From Clytia hemisphaerica (lineage: Eukaryota > Cnidaria > Hydrozoa > Leptothecata > Clytiidae): 64,000 bases of DNA. The DNA is taken from positions 682,001 through 746,000 of the forward strand of contig CACVBU010000498.1 in NCBI GenBank assembly GCA_902728285.1, written 5' to 3'. A program made the translations under genes and the position numbers. The notes beneath the pieces are model-generated. The model worked only from the letters and a program-made list of their open reading frames with translations, was not told where the DNA came from and made no database searches. Below are positions 25,601 through 36,852 of the stretch, in pieces; the stretch's first letter is position 1, and every line of letters begins with the position of its first letter.

Positions 25601-28600
25601 GTGTCATACTGTGAGACAATTATCTGCGATTTTATTAATGTTATTTGATGACTTATGTATCATTTTTCATTCGCGCTGGAAATATTTGTGATTCTTGCAG
25701 AGAATTGGAGAGAGGTGTTTATATATAACGAGATCCGAGGATTTTTTACAAACTCTTGAGATCTTTCGGGGAATTCTGGTACAGTGTACAATATTTGGCA
25801 ATAGCCACCAGTCGTATTATATCAAAGATTTTTATAAAAGAGTTCAGCAGATCTTCAAGTGGAGCTTATAATATATGATACACAAGATTTGATATATAAG
25901 AGCTGATGTTTTGTTACAAATATTAGTTTTAGCCAGTTTACTTATAAAATGAGGGGGATACATTTTCGCCCATAAACTCTCACGACTATTTATCTCTTCT
26001 TGTGGGTTTTCTTAAATTCGTTTAAACTCGATGTTTGTTAAAGAATAATATTGAAAGCGAAGAGTGTATTGGTTTTCAGTGTGATAAAATCGCTTTTCTT
26101 TCTCTCTCGTCCTTTGTGATTTACATAGTCATAGTCTTTCTGTGGCTTTCTTGGTTTGGTTGTTTTCTTGTAAAAATGTTTGGAAAATGTTTATATGTTT
26201 TTTCCTAATATATAAAAATGTAACTATAAAAGAAATTTTTTTGGAAAATCAAATAGTCCACTACAGTGTGTGTATATTGATTTGTATCTTGATTCTTTGA
26301 GATATTTTTCTAAATTGCTTAAGCTCTCTGTATGGTATAATACCTCTCAACAGAAATTCTGTTGCTATTTTCGTTTCTGTTTTGAGATTTTTTTTTAACA
26401 AATATGCTGGGATAAGCGTACTAGGGTTTGGGGACGCTGAGTTTGTAATTCAAATATTAAACCGAGATTCGAAAATAGGAAGTACGCACCCCCTTTTCAC
26501 AGACCCACTGGGAGCCCTTCCCACTGGAAAAATTGGACAAAATATCGTCCCCGGTAGAAAATTATCTTCCACTTTTTGTCCCCACTGAAAATAATCAAAT
26601 AAGCCGATCCTCACTGCAAAATATCATGCTATTTTTCCCATACCAATTGAATTTTCTGACTTGAGAACAAAAGAATTGAAACCCCCATTCGTAAAAAATA
26701 TGTGAATATTAATTCCCATCGAGGTTTAGTCCGTTATTTTTATCCCCACTGGTTGAAAAAATTCCTACCGGATCTGTGAGAAGGGGGTGTAAGTATTTTA
26801 TGACATTTTTTGCTGATGCAGTAAGGTATAGTTCGAATTATTGAAAAGATTGCAGTGATAGAAGTTCGAATTAGCGTGTGTCTGATATTTTAACTGCTTT
26901 ACAATCTTTAACAAGTCTATAAAAAAAAGTCGCGTGTATCTTGTGATGATGAATTTGGATGATATTTACTCGTCAAAAATTTGGTCGTTATGGTATAGGG
27001 GAAGTTTGTTAAACATTTCATAACATATCAAAATGATATCTCAACATTTTCGAAATGAAGACATAGGGAACGTAAATCTGACGTCATAACTTCTGAATTT
27101 CTGAAAAGGCTGATTCAACAAAATTGATTCATTTTTGGAGCCATGAGTGTCAGAATATTGCGGTGTTATACTGTGCTGAGGGGTGTGTTGTGTTATTGGC
27201 AGACAGAGCTCTTATTTGGGATTTGAGGAATGAAGTTAACGAAAACGTTATAGTTGTATTTTCTCCGTTTTGGTCGAGAGCTATTTTAGCATTTATTCGT
27301 GTACTTCAAATCTGACGATTGATATGATATGTTTAAATGCATAAACAAGGGTACATGCGTATCCAAAGTTTTTTATTCGGCGTACGTTCGGCAGAGTGTT
27401 ATATCTGAATCACGTGGGCTTTGAATTCTAGAATTATAGACACATTATGTCTGTATCTACGTCAAAAAGGGTTTAAAACTAGCTTTTCATTGCCGTTATT
27501 TTATTTGTACCAAAACATTTGTCCAATTCTCATGGCACAAGCAATCAATTTTGAAACTCAAAAAAATTTGAAATTCTGTTTGAAGTGATTGTGTTTGTTG
27601 TATTGTTTTGTTACATATGAAACTTTTTCACTTTTTTATTTTACAGAATTTGCAAAATCTAACAGGTATATTTCACTAACCAAATCAAAGAGTTTGGATC
27701 GAGGTACTGACTACCCAAGAACACGACGAAAAAGACTGGCCAACATGAATATACCCTCAATTTCTTTAGAAGAACTGACCATAGATAAAAGACCTGGCCT
27801 CACCAAGCAACGAAGTTTAAATGGAGGTATATACTGACAATTTAGTTATTTCCTTGTTATGTTTTAAAAGTTTCTTTGATTTTTTTATGATTTATACATA
27901 CAGTAGAGAGACTAGGACTTTTTATAAATTACTTAACAAACAACCCTTGTCATGTAGTAGCGTGGTGGGTCGACAAAAATTCGGGCAAACTGGGGAGGCA
28001 AATTTTGAATATTATGATTTTGGTGCCCCCTTTGAAACATAAATAGCTTTGTAAATATTATGCGAGCGAAGCGATCACGAAAGTTTTAGGGTATTTTCTC
28101 TCTTTTTGGCCGAAAACTGCCATATCTAAGGTGTAAAAGAGCAAAGGGGCGCCGTAAATTGGAAAAAGTCGGCCACGCTACGGCTGTCATGTCCTACCTC
28201 GTTTTTAGACCATTACCATTGGGTGATTATTCTTTTTAATGGAAAGAATCCACCTCAAAGAAATTTGTTGGGAATGAGTTGCCATAGGATTATTTCAAAA
28301 AGGAGGTACCAATTTTTACTGGTATCTTTTAAGAAAAGGTCTTGAACGACGCAACTTGGAAATTTCTAACGATTTTTTGACGATTTTTCTGTTCTTTTTT
28401 TTGTTAGATTTTACAGAATCAAGATGTCTATTTGACGGAATGGTGAGTGTGTTTATTATTTTAATAATTTATTTGCGAGAAATTTTCGTCATGAAAATAC
28501 TCATTTAAGGCCCCATTTAAATCAGGGAAAGAGCATCCTTTTTGTTAGTTTAATGGACAAAAAGGAAGAGTGGTTTTAATGAAAGTGCATGAATATAAAA

Positions 28601-30537
28601 TCTTTAAAACCTTGGAGACAGGAAATATTTCTATCCTGAAAGCCTATGTTTGTTTCTTCTTAATCAATAGAAACTACTATAAAATCTTCCGTAACGTTTC
28701 AAGAACATAAATTTTAAAAATTAATGATGCATTCTCTATACTGTTTATTTAAAGACGAGGTTTCACAGGATTATGTTTCGGGCTTCCTTTTGAATACACA
28801 GGACTATATAAAACCCAATATTTCTAGAAAGACTGATAAATGACGTGTAGAAAACAGGAAAGAAAATTCTGTTTTTTGGAAAATAATTATTATTTGTGAG
28901 TTAGTCCTATAAAACACAAGATTAAGAAACAAATTGGAATTAGCAATTGTTTTTATTCTTCTCTACAGAATTTTATCAACAAATCACCTAGTCACAAACC
29001 AGATTCAAATTTGCCCGCTTGGATGCAAGAAGCGGCCGAACAAGACACTGAAGCGACCGCGCGACAAGAAGAAATGCATTGTTGCGAAGAAAAATACGAA
29101 GAAGAAGAAAAACGCTCAATGGAGGTACGTATGACCTTAATTCAGATGTCGAAAATATTTGTTTGTTTATCAAATTTTGAAAATACCATGTCCACCTATC
29201 ATGTCCGTTAACTTTTAATTTCGGGGCACTGTCTCTTCTCTTCAGAAATGAAGGAAAACTGTTTTGATAAGCGGTGGTGTGTATCCACCGGTGCGTTGGG
29301 TGGTTCAAGATATTGATTTATTATTGATATAAGCTGAAATATCATTCTTATATATTCTAATGTTTTTCTTTTAGACTTTATCAACGAAACTTGCGATACC
29401 CGAGATCAACTGGGACAAACTGAACGAAGAGAAAAATAAAACGAATAAATTACTATCAGAACAACGGAAAGCCCTGAATAAAGAAAAAACGGTTAGTTCA
29501 AATGCTTTTAACATCATTTTATCTACCTTTGCTTAGTGAAGCCCCATACAGGAATGATCAGTTGTCAGTCTCTTCTAAACATGCACTAGACGATCCTATC
29601 GTCTACACAAAATCACTAAAAAGGGAATAAGTTAGGGGGCGCGCGGGATAAATTTGAGAATGGCTGTAAGCGCCCGGGTTGGAGGTGTTTACAGTTACAG
29701 TATGGTCCAAACTCTACCACCACTTTTTTCCCGTAAACCGCCCTCACGCCTTGACTCTGCGCATATATACTTTCCCGCGTTTACTGACCCTCTAACGATA
29801 TCAACGTCTAAGCCTGGACTCTAGCATGGAGTTCTAAAACCCTGTTTGTTTGTGGGGATTTCAAATTCTCTATTGTTTGCCGCTCAAAAGCCTGGTTTGA
29901 ATGAGAGTCCTACCAACAAGGTTTAAATTTCAGGGTTTTATAGTTATCATGAATTCTGTCGATATTCCTAAAGGTCTGGATGGGGATGTTCATAGATAAG
30001 AATCTAAAATTGATATTTGGTCGAACTTTAATGCTAATTTTCACTTGTCCTTTTAGAAAGCTTCCTCAAGGAGGCGGAGGAAATTAACGCCCTCGGAATC
30101 GCCCTCTCAAGATTCACTTGGTAAGTTCATTTCTTGTCCGTGAGATATGTTTCCAGCCGTTTCGCAGCACGTTGTTTCGACGTTCATCTAACTTTAGATG
30201 GACGTTAAATATCTGTTGGGTATTCCTTCTAAATGTTGTAAAGCCTTTGGAAATTGAAAAGTAATCAGTGGAATGTTGATTTTTATCTAATGAATATTAT
30301 GGATATACTTGGATCGACAGTACTGAGAATTATCCTTTACCCAAGCAAGTTTTTCTATATTATTAATCTGGATAGACTAGACCTAGCCAAAGGAAATACA
30401 ACTGCAAGCTCCAATTAAAGTGGTGGGTTGTATAAACCTGATCTTTTCTATGTTTAGAAAAACTAAAATCATCCTTCAAAACGAAATCAGAAGAATGGAC
30501 TCTAACGGAAGAAGATGAAGAAGAAGAAAATTTATGA
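16679..30537 (+). CDS. Nine-exon gene, unknown 435-residue Ser-rich charged protein
   Basis: Exons: 16679-17168, 17734-17882, 18786-18831, 27647-27826, 28417-28442, 28969-29124, 29375-29491, 30057-30120, 30458-30537. All introns are GT-AG, phases match throughout and the total (1308 nt) is 435 codons plus TGA. I do not recognise the family. Visible parts: basic patches KKRKL (30-34) and KEKRRR (143-148) that could be nuclear signals; SP/TP sites (165-170, 399-404); an RTILF match to the PP1-docking RVxF pattern (180-184) followed by acidic residues; basic-Ser motifs RTSSLDS, KRNSW, KSKSLD, KQRSLNG (about 65-71, 217-221, 241-246, 282-288) like 14-3-3 or basophilic-kinase sites; a charged, probably helical segment (about 310-390); RRRRK (393-397); and an acidic tail. 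There is no signal peptide or membrane segment. The start at 16679 is the first in-frame ATG after the acceptor at 16669; an upstream coding exon is possible. Confidence 0.75.
17323..17531. mobile_element. Palindromic MITE in intron 1 of the 16.7-kb gene
   Basis: The left arm starts TAGTCGTTTGGGAGAACGC and continues through GTCTATTGAATAGC. The right arm is its imperfect reverse complement, ending GCGTTCTCCTAAACGACTA. The arms are over 50 nt with an unrelated middle. Non-coding. No clear target duplication beyond TA-like edges. Confidence 0.65.
20528..20551. repeat. (TCTG)n microsatellite
   Basis: About six tandem TCTG units, continuing imperfectly to about 20570. Confidence 0.8.
22740..22995. 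mobile_element. AAGAACA-word MITE, copy 3
   Basis: Begins TACACGTTTTTTTATATATA and ends TTCTTATGAAAAAACGTGTA with TA at both outer edges. The inside contains seven or more ATGTTCTTAAC-type words separated by GAAGCC or TTTTTG spacers. It is closest to copy 1. Non-coding. Confidence 0.75.
24849..25043. mobile_element. AAGAACA-word MITE, copy 4 (inverted interior)
   Basis: Begins TACACGTTTTCTTTATAAG and ends GTTCTTATAAAAAACGTG. The words run as AAGAACA on the plus strand, opposite to copies 1-3, so this copy lies in the other orientation. The right-hand TA edge has decayed to TGA. Confidence 0.65.
26483..26795. mobile_element. CCCCACTGGAAAA-word element, copy 1
   Basis: Inverted ends: GCACCCCCTTTTCACAGACC on the left and GGATCTGTGAGAAGGGGGTG on the right. 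The interior repeats CCCACTGGAAAA and CCACTGAAAA words. About 165 bp of its left half match 55660-55833 in inverse orientation. It lies in intron 3 of the 16.7-kb gene and is non-coding. Confidence 0.65.
27955..28184. mobile_element. 230-bp MITE with TGTCATG target duplication
   Basis: The flanks 27948-27954 and 28185-28191 are both TGTCATG. The ends are imperfect inverted repeats around GTAGCGTGG (left) and CCACGCTACGG (right). The body is richer in G+C than the surrounding intron and includes GCGAGCGAAGCGATCACG. It lies in intron 4 of the 16.7-kb gene. A 7-8 bp duplication would suit hAT or a similar family. No coding capacity. Confidence 0.6.
29600..29800. other. GC-rich segment in intron 7
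   Basis: Within the intron 29492-30056 a block with GGGGGCGCGCGGG, AGCGCCCGGG and TTTCCCGCG stands out from the AT-rich context. No inverted ends or frame were seen; probably a decayed repeat. Confidence 0.3.
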
Positions 30538-32023
30538 TAATTTATGATAAATTATTTTCTACCTTTTTGTCTTTAGATGTTATATTTTATTGCCACTGCC
30601 TGGTTTATTTTGTTTCGTACCCTCATCATTATATTTTTATGGTTTTTTAAAGCATTTTATTCTGTAGTTATAGAAGAGTAGAGAATTTTGTTGAAAGGAA
30701 GGACCAGAAATCTTGTTATCACAAAGTTGTGTTTAGCCATTGGAATTCATGTTTTCTGAAGGTGATATAAACAAAACTTATGGCATTTGAATTTACACAT
30801 TTGATATACCATTCTCGTACCCAGACCAACTTTGTAAAACTTTTTGGTTTCACTGATAAAACAGCGGACTAAGGAACTGGGTTCGAGTTTGTTTATAGAC
30901 CTCTCTTGCATTGTGTGATTTCCGATTGATGCTAGATTCGAGTTCTGGCAATTCTCATTGGTTTTGATTTGGTGATTAAAATTTTATTTCTTAATTAGAT
31001 CATTCAAACTTTGTCAGTTGATGATAGAGTCATTTGTAAAATATTACTTGTATTTAATAAATCAAAAAATTTAGCTATCAAGGATTTTTCGCCTTTTTCT
31101 CTTTGTAAATATCATTATTGTTTAAAGTATAATTTAAATACTTTGTTTATTAGTTGAGAGAAAGATTTTGAAATAAAAGAAATATTTACCGAAAATCACT
31201 TTTACGGCTTGTTTTTTATGTCTCCTGTTAGAATTTGAGCCTACCACATATTGGGGACATTGACTTTGAAGCCCGAAGGGCTAAAAATGAATCTTTAACC
31301 TTCTCAAGCAAGAAAAAGTGAAGCATTAAGATTTGCGCTGCATTTTAAAATGGCGGATTGAATCTATTCCTTTCTTTGTTTTAAGTCGTAAATTTTTCGA
31401 AATCTGGCGATAAGTTTTACTTTCAATACCTATGGCGTTTGTCTGAAAACCATGCGGGTTATGCGTTTTGGATGAGAAATCTGTGGCTTTACTTGAAATA
31501 AGTGACTCAACAATCAAAAGAAATACAAACTCTGTTTGACTTGTTAATAAAATTATTTTGATCTGAAGTTAGCAATTATAACAATAGTCATTATTCCTCT
31601 TGTTTTTTAAAGACTTTTTCTTTTCCATAATGTTCCACCCTTATGATTCAATCTTCAACGAGCAAGAAAACTGAAATATATTGAATTAATAGTTAACAGC
31701 CTTTTTTCCATTACCCTTGTAGATTATTTTTGACATATTATTTTTGTGAAATCTTTCAGTAGTTTTACAAATTATTCGAAAAGAATCTGACTGAATGATA
31801 TACTGAATCTCCCGAAATAATACAGTGAAGACTTGCTCTTTAGAAAACTTTTTCTTAGACCCTTACAGTCTCATACAAACTATATGATAACATCAATTGT
31901 AAAAGGGGTTACACACGATACGAAAATCTCGTGTTCGCAAGCGAAAGGTTTTTTACACTACATTTACATACCGTAGGATTGCTAAACTTCCTTATTCCCA
32001 GCGGAACTTTCCGATTGCTAGTG
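30538..32023. other. 3' UTR and intergenic AT-rich DNA
   Basis: No coding frame beyond chance. GCCCGAAGGGCT near 31272 is a small hairpin of the kind also seen near 55158. Confidence 0.45.
31056..31177 (+). terminator. Poly(A) signals downstream of the 16.7-kb gene
   Basis: AATAAA occurs at 31056-31061 and 31172-31177, about 0.5-0.6 kb after the stop codon. Either could serve the transcript. In AT-rich DNA this hexamer is common, so support is moderate at best. Confidence 0.35.
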
Positions 32024-32413
32024 TACATGTTTTTTTTTATAAGCATAACGCTTATAAGCATATGAAGGCTCAGATTTGCAGATTTCCTAAGCATAACATA
32101 AGCATATACGCTAGCCTGAAATATTTTTCAAGTAGCCAATCTCTTTCTATTCAAAAAGGTTTGCAAGTGGTCAAGTAAAAAAATACATTCCGCGGCTAGC
32201 CACATTCCACTGCTCAAAAATTTAAATGCTTTTTGAATCGAATATTAACAAATTTTTTTAAGATTTTACTAAAAAATTTGGTTGGGTGAATCAAAAGCAT
32301 AATAATTCTTAAGCATATAATAAGCATATTCTATGTCTGGATGCTTTGAAAGCTTAAGCATACTCGAGCCTGACCAAGGGGCATACACTTGCTTATAAAA
32401 AAAAAAACATGTA
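32024..32413. mobile_element. AAGCATA-word MITE, copy 6
   Basis: Begins TACATGTTTTTTTTTATAAG and ends TTATAAAAAAAAAAACATGTA with TA edges: the same end architecture as the AAGAACA copies. Both the subterminal word and the many internal words are AAGCATA (for example CTTATAAGCATAT, CTAAGCATAACATAAGCATA) instead of AAGAACA. Non-coding, 390 bp. Confidence 0.7.
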
Positions 32414-33142
32414 CAACGGAAAAGGACCAAATCCCACAAAATAGATTTAACACCGATTTTAGCCTAGACGCCTAGAAGCAAAAAGATCCCAGAGACAGGG
32501 CAGGTATGTTTTCCCGGGAATGAGAAAGTTAGCCATTTTATGATACAAATTTAAAAAGTTGTACCCAGCCGTTTGGGTGATGCGTGATCGGGAAATAATT
32601 CGAGGCATGATTTGGGCTATTTTCGCGATATTTGCATGGTGAACAAACCTTATTTTGGTAATTTTCATGATCGTCACGAGAGCAAGGAAAATTTCTATCA
32701 ATGCATTTTAAACATGTACAAACTCTGGTGAACCGAAAGAAATTTGATTGATTCTTTTCAAAACAAACTGTTTTTTTAAGTCAAATATCTTAAAATTTCA
32801 ACCTAAGATACTTTTTCTCTTTTCTCGTTTTCTTAAATCAGGGGGTAATATCTAGGTAGGTAGTATATCTACCAAAAATTGATCTTGTTCATCAAAAATT
32901 GAGAATATTTTACAATAAGAAAACCAAAGGAAAATTTATATTTTCAAAATAGATGAAATATTTTGCATATACTTTCATAGTATATAAAATATTGGAAAAA
33001 AGGTTTAATATATAAAATATTGGAGAAAAGGTAAAATATATATATTGAAAAAAAGGTAAAAAATTATAGCATCCAAAAGTTATATTTTTTGAAATGCATG
33101 TCAAAAACTTTCAAAACAGGGAAACAATTTCATAATCAAACA
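32414..33142. other. AT-rich stretch, no gene seen
   Basis: TATATAAAATATTGGA recurs around 32980-33030, a small AT-rich local repeat. The short minus-strand frame 32459-32701 is unsupported. Confidence 0.4.
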
Positions 33143-34244
33143 TACACTTTTTTAATATAAGAACAATTTTATAAGAACAACGAGGCTCAAACTCGCCAAA
33201 AAATAAGAACATTTTAAGAGCAATGCTGAGCCTGAAACTACTCAATTTCAATCAATTTAGGGGTCAAAGTAATAAAAACTGGGTATAATGCCTAAAATAC
33301 CTGACTTACATCCTATTAATAAGAACATGATAGAAGCTCAAAGTGCAAAAAAAAAAAGAACAGTCGAGGCTCAGAAAAATTTTACTGGTTCTTATACCGG
33401 GTGCGCCACAAAAAAGTTTCTCTCTTTAAAACTAATTTTCCCGAAATCTAAAAATTTTAAAAGAACCATTCCTATTCCATTGGAAAGAAGAAATATAAAC
33501 TTAAATTTTGATGGGTCATTTATTAAATTCATTAGATCGAAAGTTATGCTCTATTGAATAAAAAAGTTACTTTCTGAAAGTGCTCAAAAACGTTAAAAAT
33601 CGACCTATCAAATTAAACAGAAGCATAATTACATGATGCATCTGGATGCATCAGTATTTTCGTTTCAGTCATTAAAAATGACAATTAGCTGTCTAAATGA
33701 CCTTTTGTTGTATAAAGGAAGATTGAATTTCAATAAAAGGCAGAAAATTCGTCGAAAAAAGCCAAAAACCTGGTAAAATTCTTAAAAATACATCAAATAT
33801 GGGTTTCGAGTACATCCAGCCTTACATAGACTTTATCCAGTCTAGAACCAAATATCTGGAGGAAGATTTCGTTAAAAGTAAATTGAAATGATTTTGATGA
33901 ACATTTTAAACCCTTTCGTTCCATCAGTTTCAAAATTCATGTGTTTAGTTACTGAAAAATGCTCTTAATCATGTAAAACCTCTTGCGATTGCCAATTTTA
34001 AAATAAAGATTTGATAGGTCGATTTTTAACGTTTTCGGGCACTTTCTGAAAGTAAATTTTTTATTCGATCGAACATAACTTTTGGTCTAATGAATCGAAT
34101 TTCATAAATGACCCATCAAAATTTAAGTTTATCTTTCTTCTTCCCGATGGAATAGAATGGTTGTTTCTTAATTCTTAGATTTCGAGAAAATCAGTTTCAA
34201 AGAGAGAAACTTTTTTGTGGCGCACCCGGTATAAAAAAAGTGTA
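33143..34244. mobile_element. AAGAACA-word MITE, copy 7, split by a mariner-like insertion
   Basis: The left end TACACTTTTTTAATATAAG and the right end TATAAAAAAAGTGTA are the two halves of one TA-flanked element. The original body (33143-33396 plus 34230-34244) contains ATAAGAACA words and GAGGCTCA spacers. A palindromic element (33397-34229) sits exactly at a TA within the right-hand inverted repeat (TGGTTCTTA / TAAAAAAAG), which proves that the MITE is older. Confidence 0.7.
33397..34229. mobile_element. Mariner-like non-autonomous element with arms over 200 nt
   Basis: The termini are CCGGGTGCGCCACAAAAAAG and its reverse complement, bounded by TA on both sides. The arms (about 33397-33610 and 34015-34229) are imperfect inverted repeats of each other, covering the TTAAATTTTGATGGGTCATTT block and the AAATCGACCTATCAAAT block. 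The roughly 400-nt centre has no transposase-like frame. TA target and CCGGGTG-type ends fit the Tc1/mariner superfamily. A diverged relative lies near 40690-40960. Confidence 0.75.
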
Positions 34245-34490
34245 ATGCAAAAGAAGAAAAAAAAATCTCATACTGTATATACTGGGAAATATTTTCATAA
34301 TCTGAAAGAACGTCGAAAGGAAAAAATTCCCCTAACAGAAGGCATTTTGTAATTTTCGAAAGCATGCTGCAAAAGCATAAAATGTCACATAATTGGCAAT
34401 CATAATTTCAAAAATTTCCAAAAAGAAAAAAAGTCTTTATGCCAGGATATTGCTTGAAAAAATTTTCAATTGAGGCGAAAATAAAAAAAT

Positions 34491-34818
34491 GTAGCCTTTC
34501 TGGAAACCAACCGGGTGAAAAATAATAATTTTCTGATCTGGCCGCAGACTATGGGTTCATCTATTTAGTTCATTATAAAAAAATCAAGTTGGAGCATTTA
34601 AGCTATAAAAGTAGTTTTGTTCGATATTCCCACTTGTAGATCAAGAATTGTTTGTTCAGGGCTTACTTCATACTGTTTGTACATAAAAGTTATTGTTAAA
34701 GTTCTATTTCAATGATCTTATATATATTACTTAAGTCATCAAAAAAATCTAATAAAAATTTTTTTTCTGGCCAGCGCATCAAAGCTTTTTTCCTTGAACC
34801 GCATTCCGGAAACACTAC
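34491..34818. mobile_element. GTAGTGTTTCC-ended MITE, copy 1
   Basis: It runs from a decayed GTAGCCTTTCTGGAAACC to GCATTCCGGAAACACTAC. The body matches the reverse complement of 49762-50072 nearly end to end (shared phrases ATGGGTTCATCTAT, CAGGGCTTACTTCATACTG, TGTTTGTACATAA). Non-coding. Superfamily not assigned. Confidence 0.7.
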
Positions 34819-34863
34819 ATTTTTTTTTATTTTTGCCTGATAGCAAAACTTTTCTACGTTTTT

Positions 34864-35200
34864 TAATTTATGCATGTGGAAGAAAATGTCAAGTTAACGA
34901 CAAACATTTTTTCACATTTTAAACGCACGGGGAAGAAAATGTCCAAATTTACAGTAAAAATTTCCACGTTTTAAAAGCATACGTGAAAGAAAATATCCAA
35001 ATTCACAACCAAAAGTTTTCCACGTTTTAAACACACGTGGAAGAAAATGTCCCAATTCATAACCAAAAGTTTTCCACGTTTAAAACGCACGTAGAAGAAA
35101 ATGTCCAAATTCACAGCAAGAATTTCCAAGTTTTAAACGCACGTGCAAGAAAATGTCCAAATTCACACAACCAAAAGTTTTCCACCACCACGTTGCATTT
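34864..35200. repeat. Minisatellite of six 54-bp units
   Basis: The phrase GAAGAAAATGTCCAAATTC recurs with a period of about 54 bp at roughly 34878, 34932, 34986, 35040, 35094 and 35147, each followed by AAGTTTTCCACGTTTTAAA and, in most units, a CACGT core (CACACGTGGAAG, GCACGTAGAAG). Units differ by several substitutions, so the array is not very recent. The repeated E-box-like CACGTG may be incidental. Confidence 0.75.
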
Positions 35201-35701
35201 TTAAAACATCAATCATCAACCAGTAAATTTTGCTCTGGGTTTAAATTTTTACATTAAAGCTAACCAGTTCATATCCAACCACAACCATTTCCTTGCCCTT
35301 GGGTGCCGCATCTACCATCTGTATCTGACCATCATCATAAAAAAGTGAGTTCAAACTTTTTTGATGTCGCAAAATTTTTCAAATATAGCATGGTCAGATT
35401 TATCCCCAAATATTCAGTCAACTGCCTAGTTAGAATTTGTGTAAATATACAGGCAAAATTGAAGTTAGTTTGTTGTGAAAGTTGATAAAATATCGACCGG
35501 ATAAAATATCCTGTTTTTCAAGAAGAGATTGCATCATCTCTCATGCCAAACCAAACGAAACATCAAATTCAGGAAGGAATAATAATAAGAAAACTTCATC
35601 ATCAACCATTTCTTGTAACAATCACACAAAAATCATGATCCAATTCAACTCTTTAAAGCATAAAAACCAAAGAAAAATAGCCAAAGAGCGGTAGCAACCA
35701 G
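35201..35701. other. No gene seen
   Basis: Two short plus-strand frames (35303-35485, 35482-35694) overlap end to end and have low-complexity compositions. I find no support for either. Confidence 0.4.
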
Positions 35702-36230
35702 TTCTGCGATTCTGCGATTCTGCGATTCTGCGTGGTCCTCTCTATCTTTTGTTTTGATAGGCACTTCTATATTGTTAATAAAAGAGTGCGAGACCTATAA
35801 ATACGTCGTATTTTAGTTCCGTGATTTCCGTAGATGGCATCGCCACCTTTTTCCTCTACCTGGAGCATCTTTTCAACCATTCTGTATCTCCTGACAACTT
35901 TCTTTAAGCTTTCTTGGTTGCCTGATTTGATTTCATCCACTGTTACTTTTTCAGCATCAATCTCCTCACACTCTCCTAGATGCTCTGTACTTTCTTCCTC
36001 ATTACTGCAAAATCTACAAGTCCCTTTGTCGCCATAATTTGCTTTTGCCTTGATCATATTCAAGCGTACTCTCAGGAGTAGATTGGCATCTGCTTGAGTG
36101 TTGACGTTGAGATAGGTCTTCTCCTCAAAGTTTGTCAGGAATCTCAATTTCTTTTTCGTCTTTATTTCTCTTCTCACTTCTTCTTGTTGTTTACTTTTGC
36201 CGCCATCTTTGTTTTGAGTGTTAAAAGGCA
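35702..36230 (-). pseudogene. LINE 3' fragment: C-terminal end of a reverse-transcriptase ORF
   Basis: The minus frame ending at 35767 reads about 136-155 codons of charged protein. It contains LRVRLNMIKAKANYG and a CRFC-x11-H-x3-C knuckle, the kind of Cys/His element and helical tail found after the RT domain of many non-LTR retrotransposons. The RT catalytic blocks are absent, so the copy is 5'-truncated near 36230. After the stop codon the element ends in about four units of an 8-bp microsatellite (GCAGAATC on the minus strand, 35702-35733), a typical LINE 3' tail. Confidence 0.6.
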
Positions 36231-36629
36231 GTATGGTCCGATCAACAATACGCTTCCGAACCGAGCGACGTTTCCCGATCGAGAAGGATACTTATATTTT
36301 CCCGCGACGTTTCTCGAAGAATTGACGTCTTCATCCTCGTATAAAAATACTCTACTGTTTTTGACGCCGGAGCTCGATTTACAAAGAGATTTGGAAAAAA
36401 TCCATTACGTAATGCTTCCAACAGACAGTCGGGTGCAGGCGACAATTCTCCATGTTTGGACTTAAGACAGTTGCACACGACGACGAAAGTCTGAATGGAA
36501 ACGAGGCTAAAAAAGCTGAAAAATCGATTTTATCACCCCGCATATCAGCTTTTTTTCCCGCGCTTTTGCCAAAAGAGTCGCACTCCGCTCGCTAACGCTC
36601 GCTCCGTGCGTAATAAGACATCGAAGATG

Positions 36630-36852
36630 GCAAAAAAATCTTAAGAACAAGTTAACATTTAAGGCTTTGCGGACTCTAAAACAAAGAGATAGAAAAAACA
36701 ACCAATTTGCTTAGGAAATTGCATAGAAATACTCACAAAGTGGTGAAAATAACAACAGGTTAAGAACATTAAGTTTCAACCCAAACTCAAAGTTTACGAA
36801 CCTCATGCGAAGAGGCTTCCAACATTTTTGATGTTCTTACAAAAAGCGCTTA
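36630..36852. mobile_element. AAGAACA-word MITE, copy 8 (eroded)
   Basis: AAGAACA words and GCCTT/GGCTT spacers occur as in copies 1-4, with a right end ATGTTCTTACAAAAAGCG. The left end is not resolvable. The GC-rich stretch just upstream (about 36530-36620, with CGCTCGCTAACGCTCGCTCC) is separate. Confidence 0.4.

Larger units (their letters stand above)
18832..27646 (+). other. Intron 3 (8.8 kb) of the 16.7-kb gene
   Basis: A GTAAGT donor follows the 46-nt exon and a TTTTATTTTACAG acceptor precedes the next exon. Apart from the listed MITEs and a short TCTG repeat I see no gene inside. The frames 23040-23261, 24029-24247 and 25107-25457 look like chance. The words GGCGTGAT/GCGTGATAG recur at about 18998-19050. 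An additional small exon cannot be excluded. Confidence 0.6.

Noticed and set aside
36094..36465. 123-codon plus frame, second half protein-like (LEELTSSSSYKNTLLFLTPE)
   Set aside because: Its first half is antisense to the LINE fragment, there is no start at the breakpoint and no splice partner was found. It could be an exon remnant, but I cannot support it.
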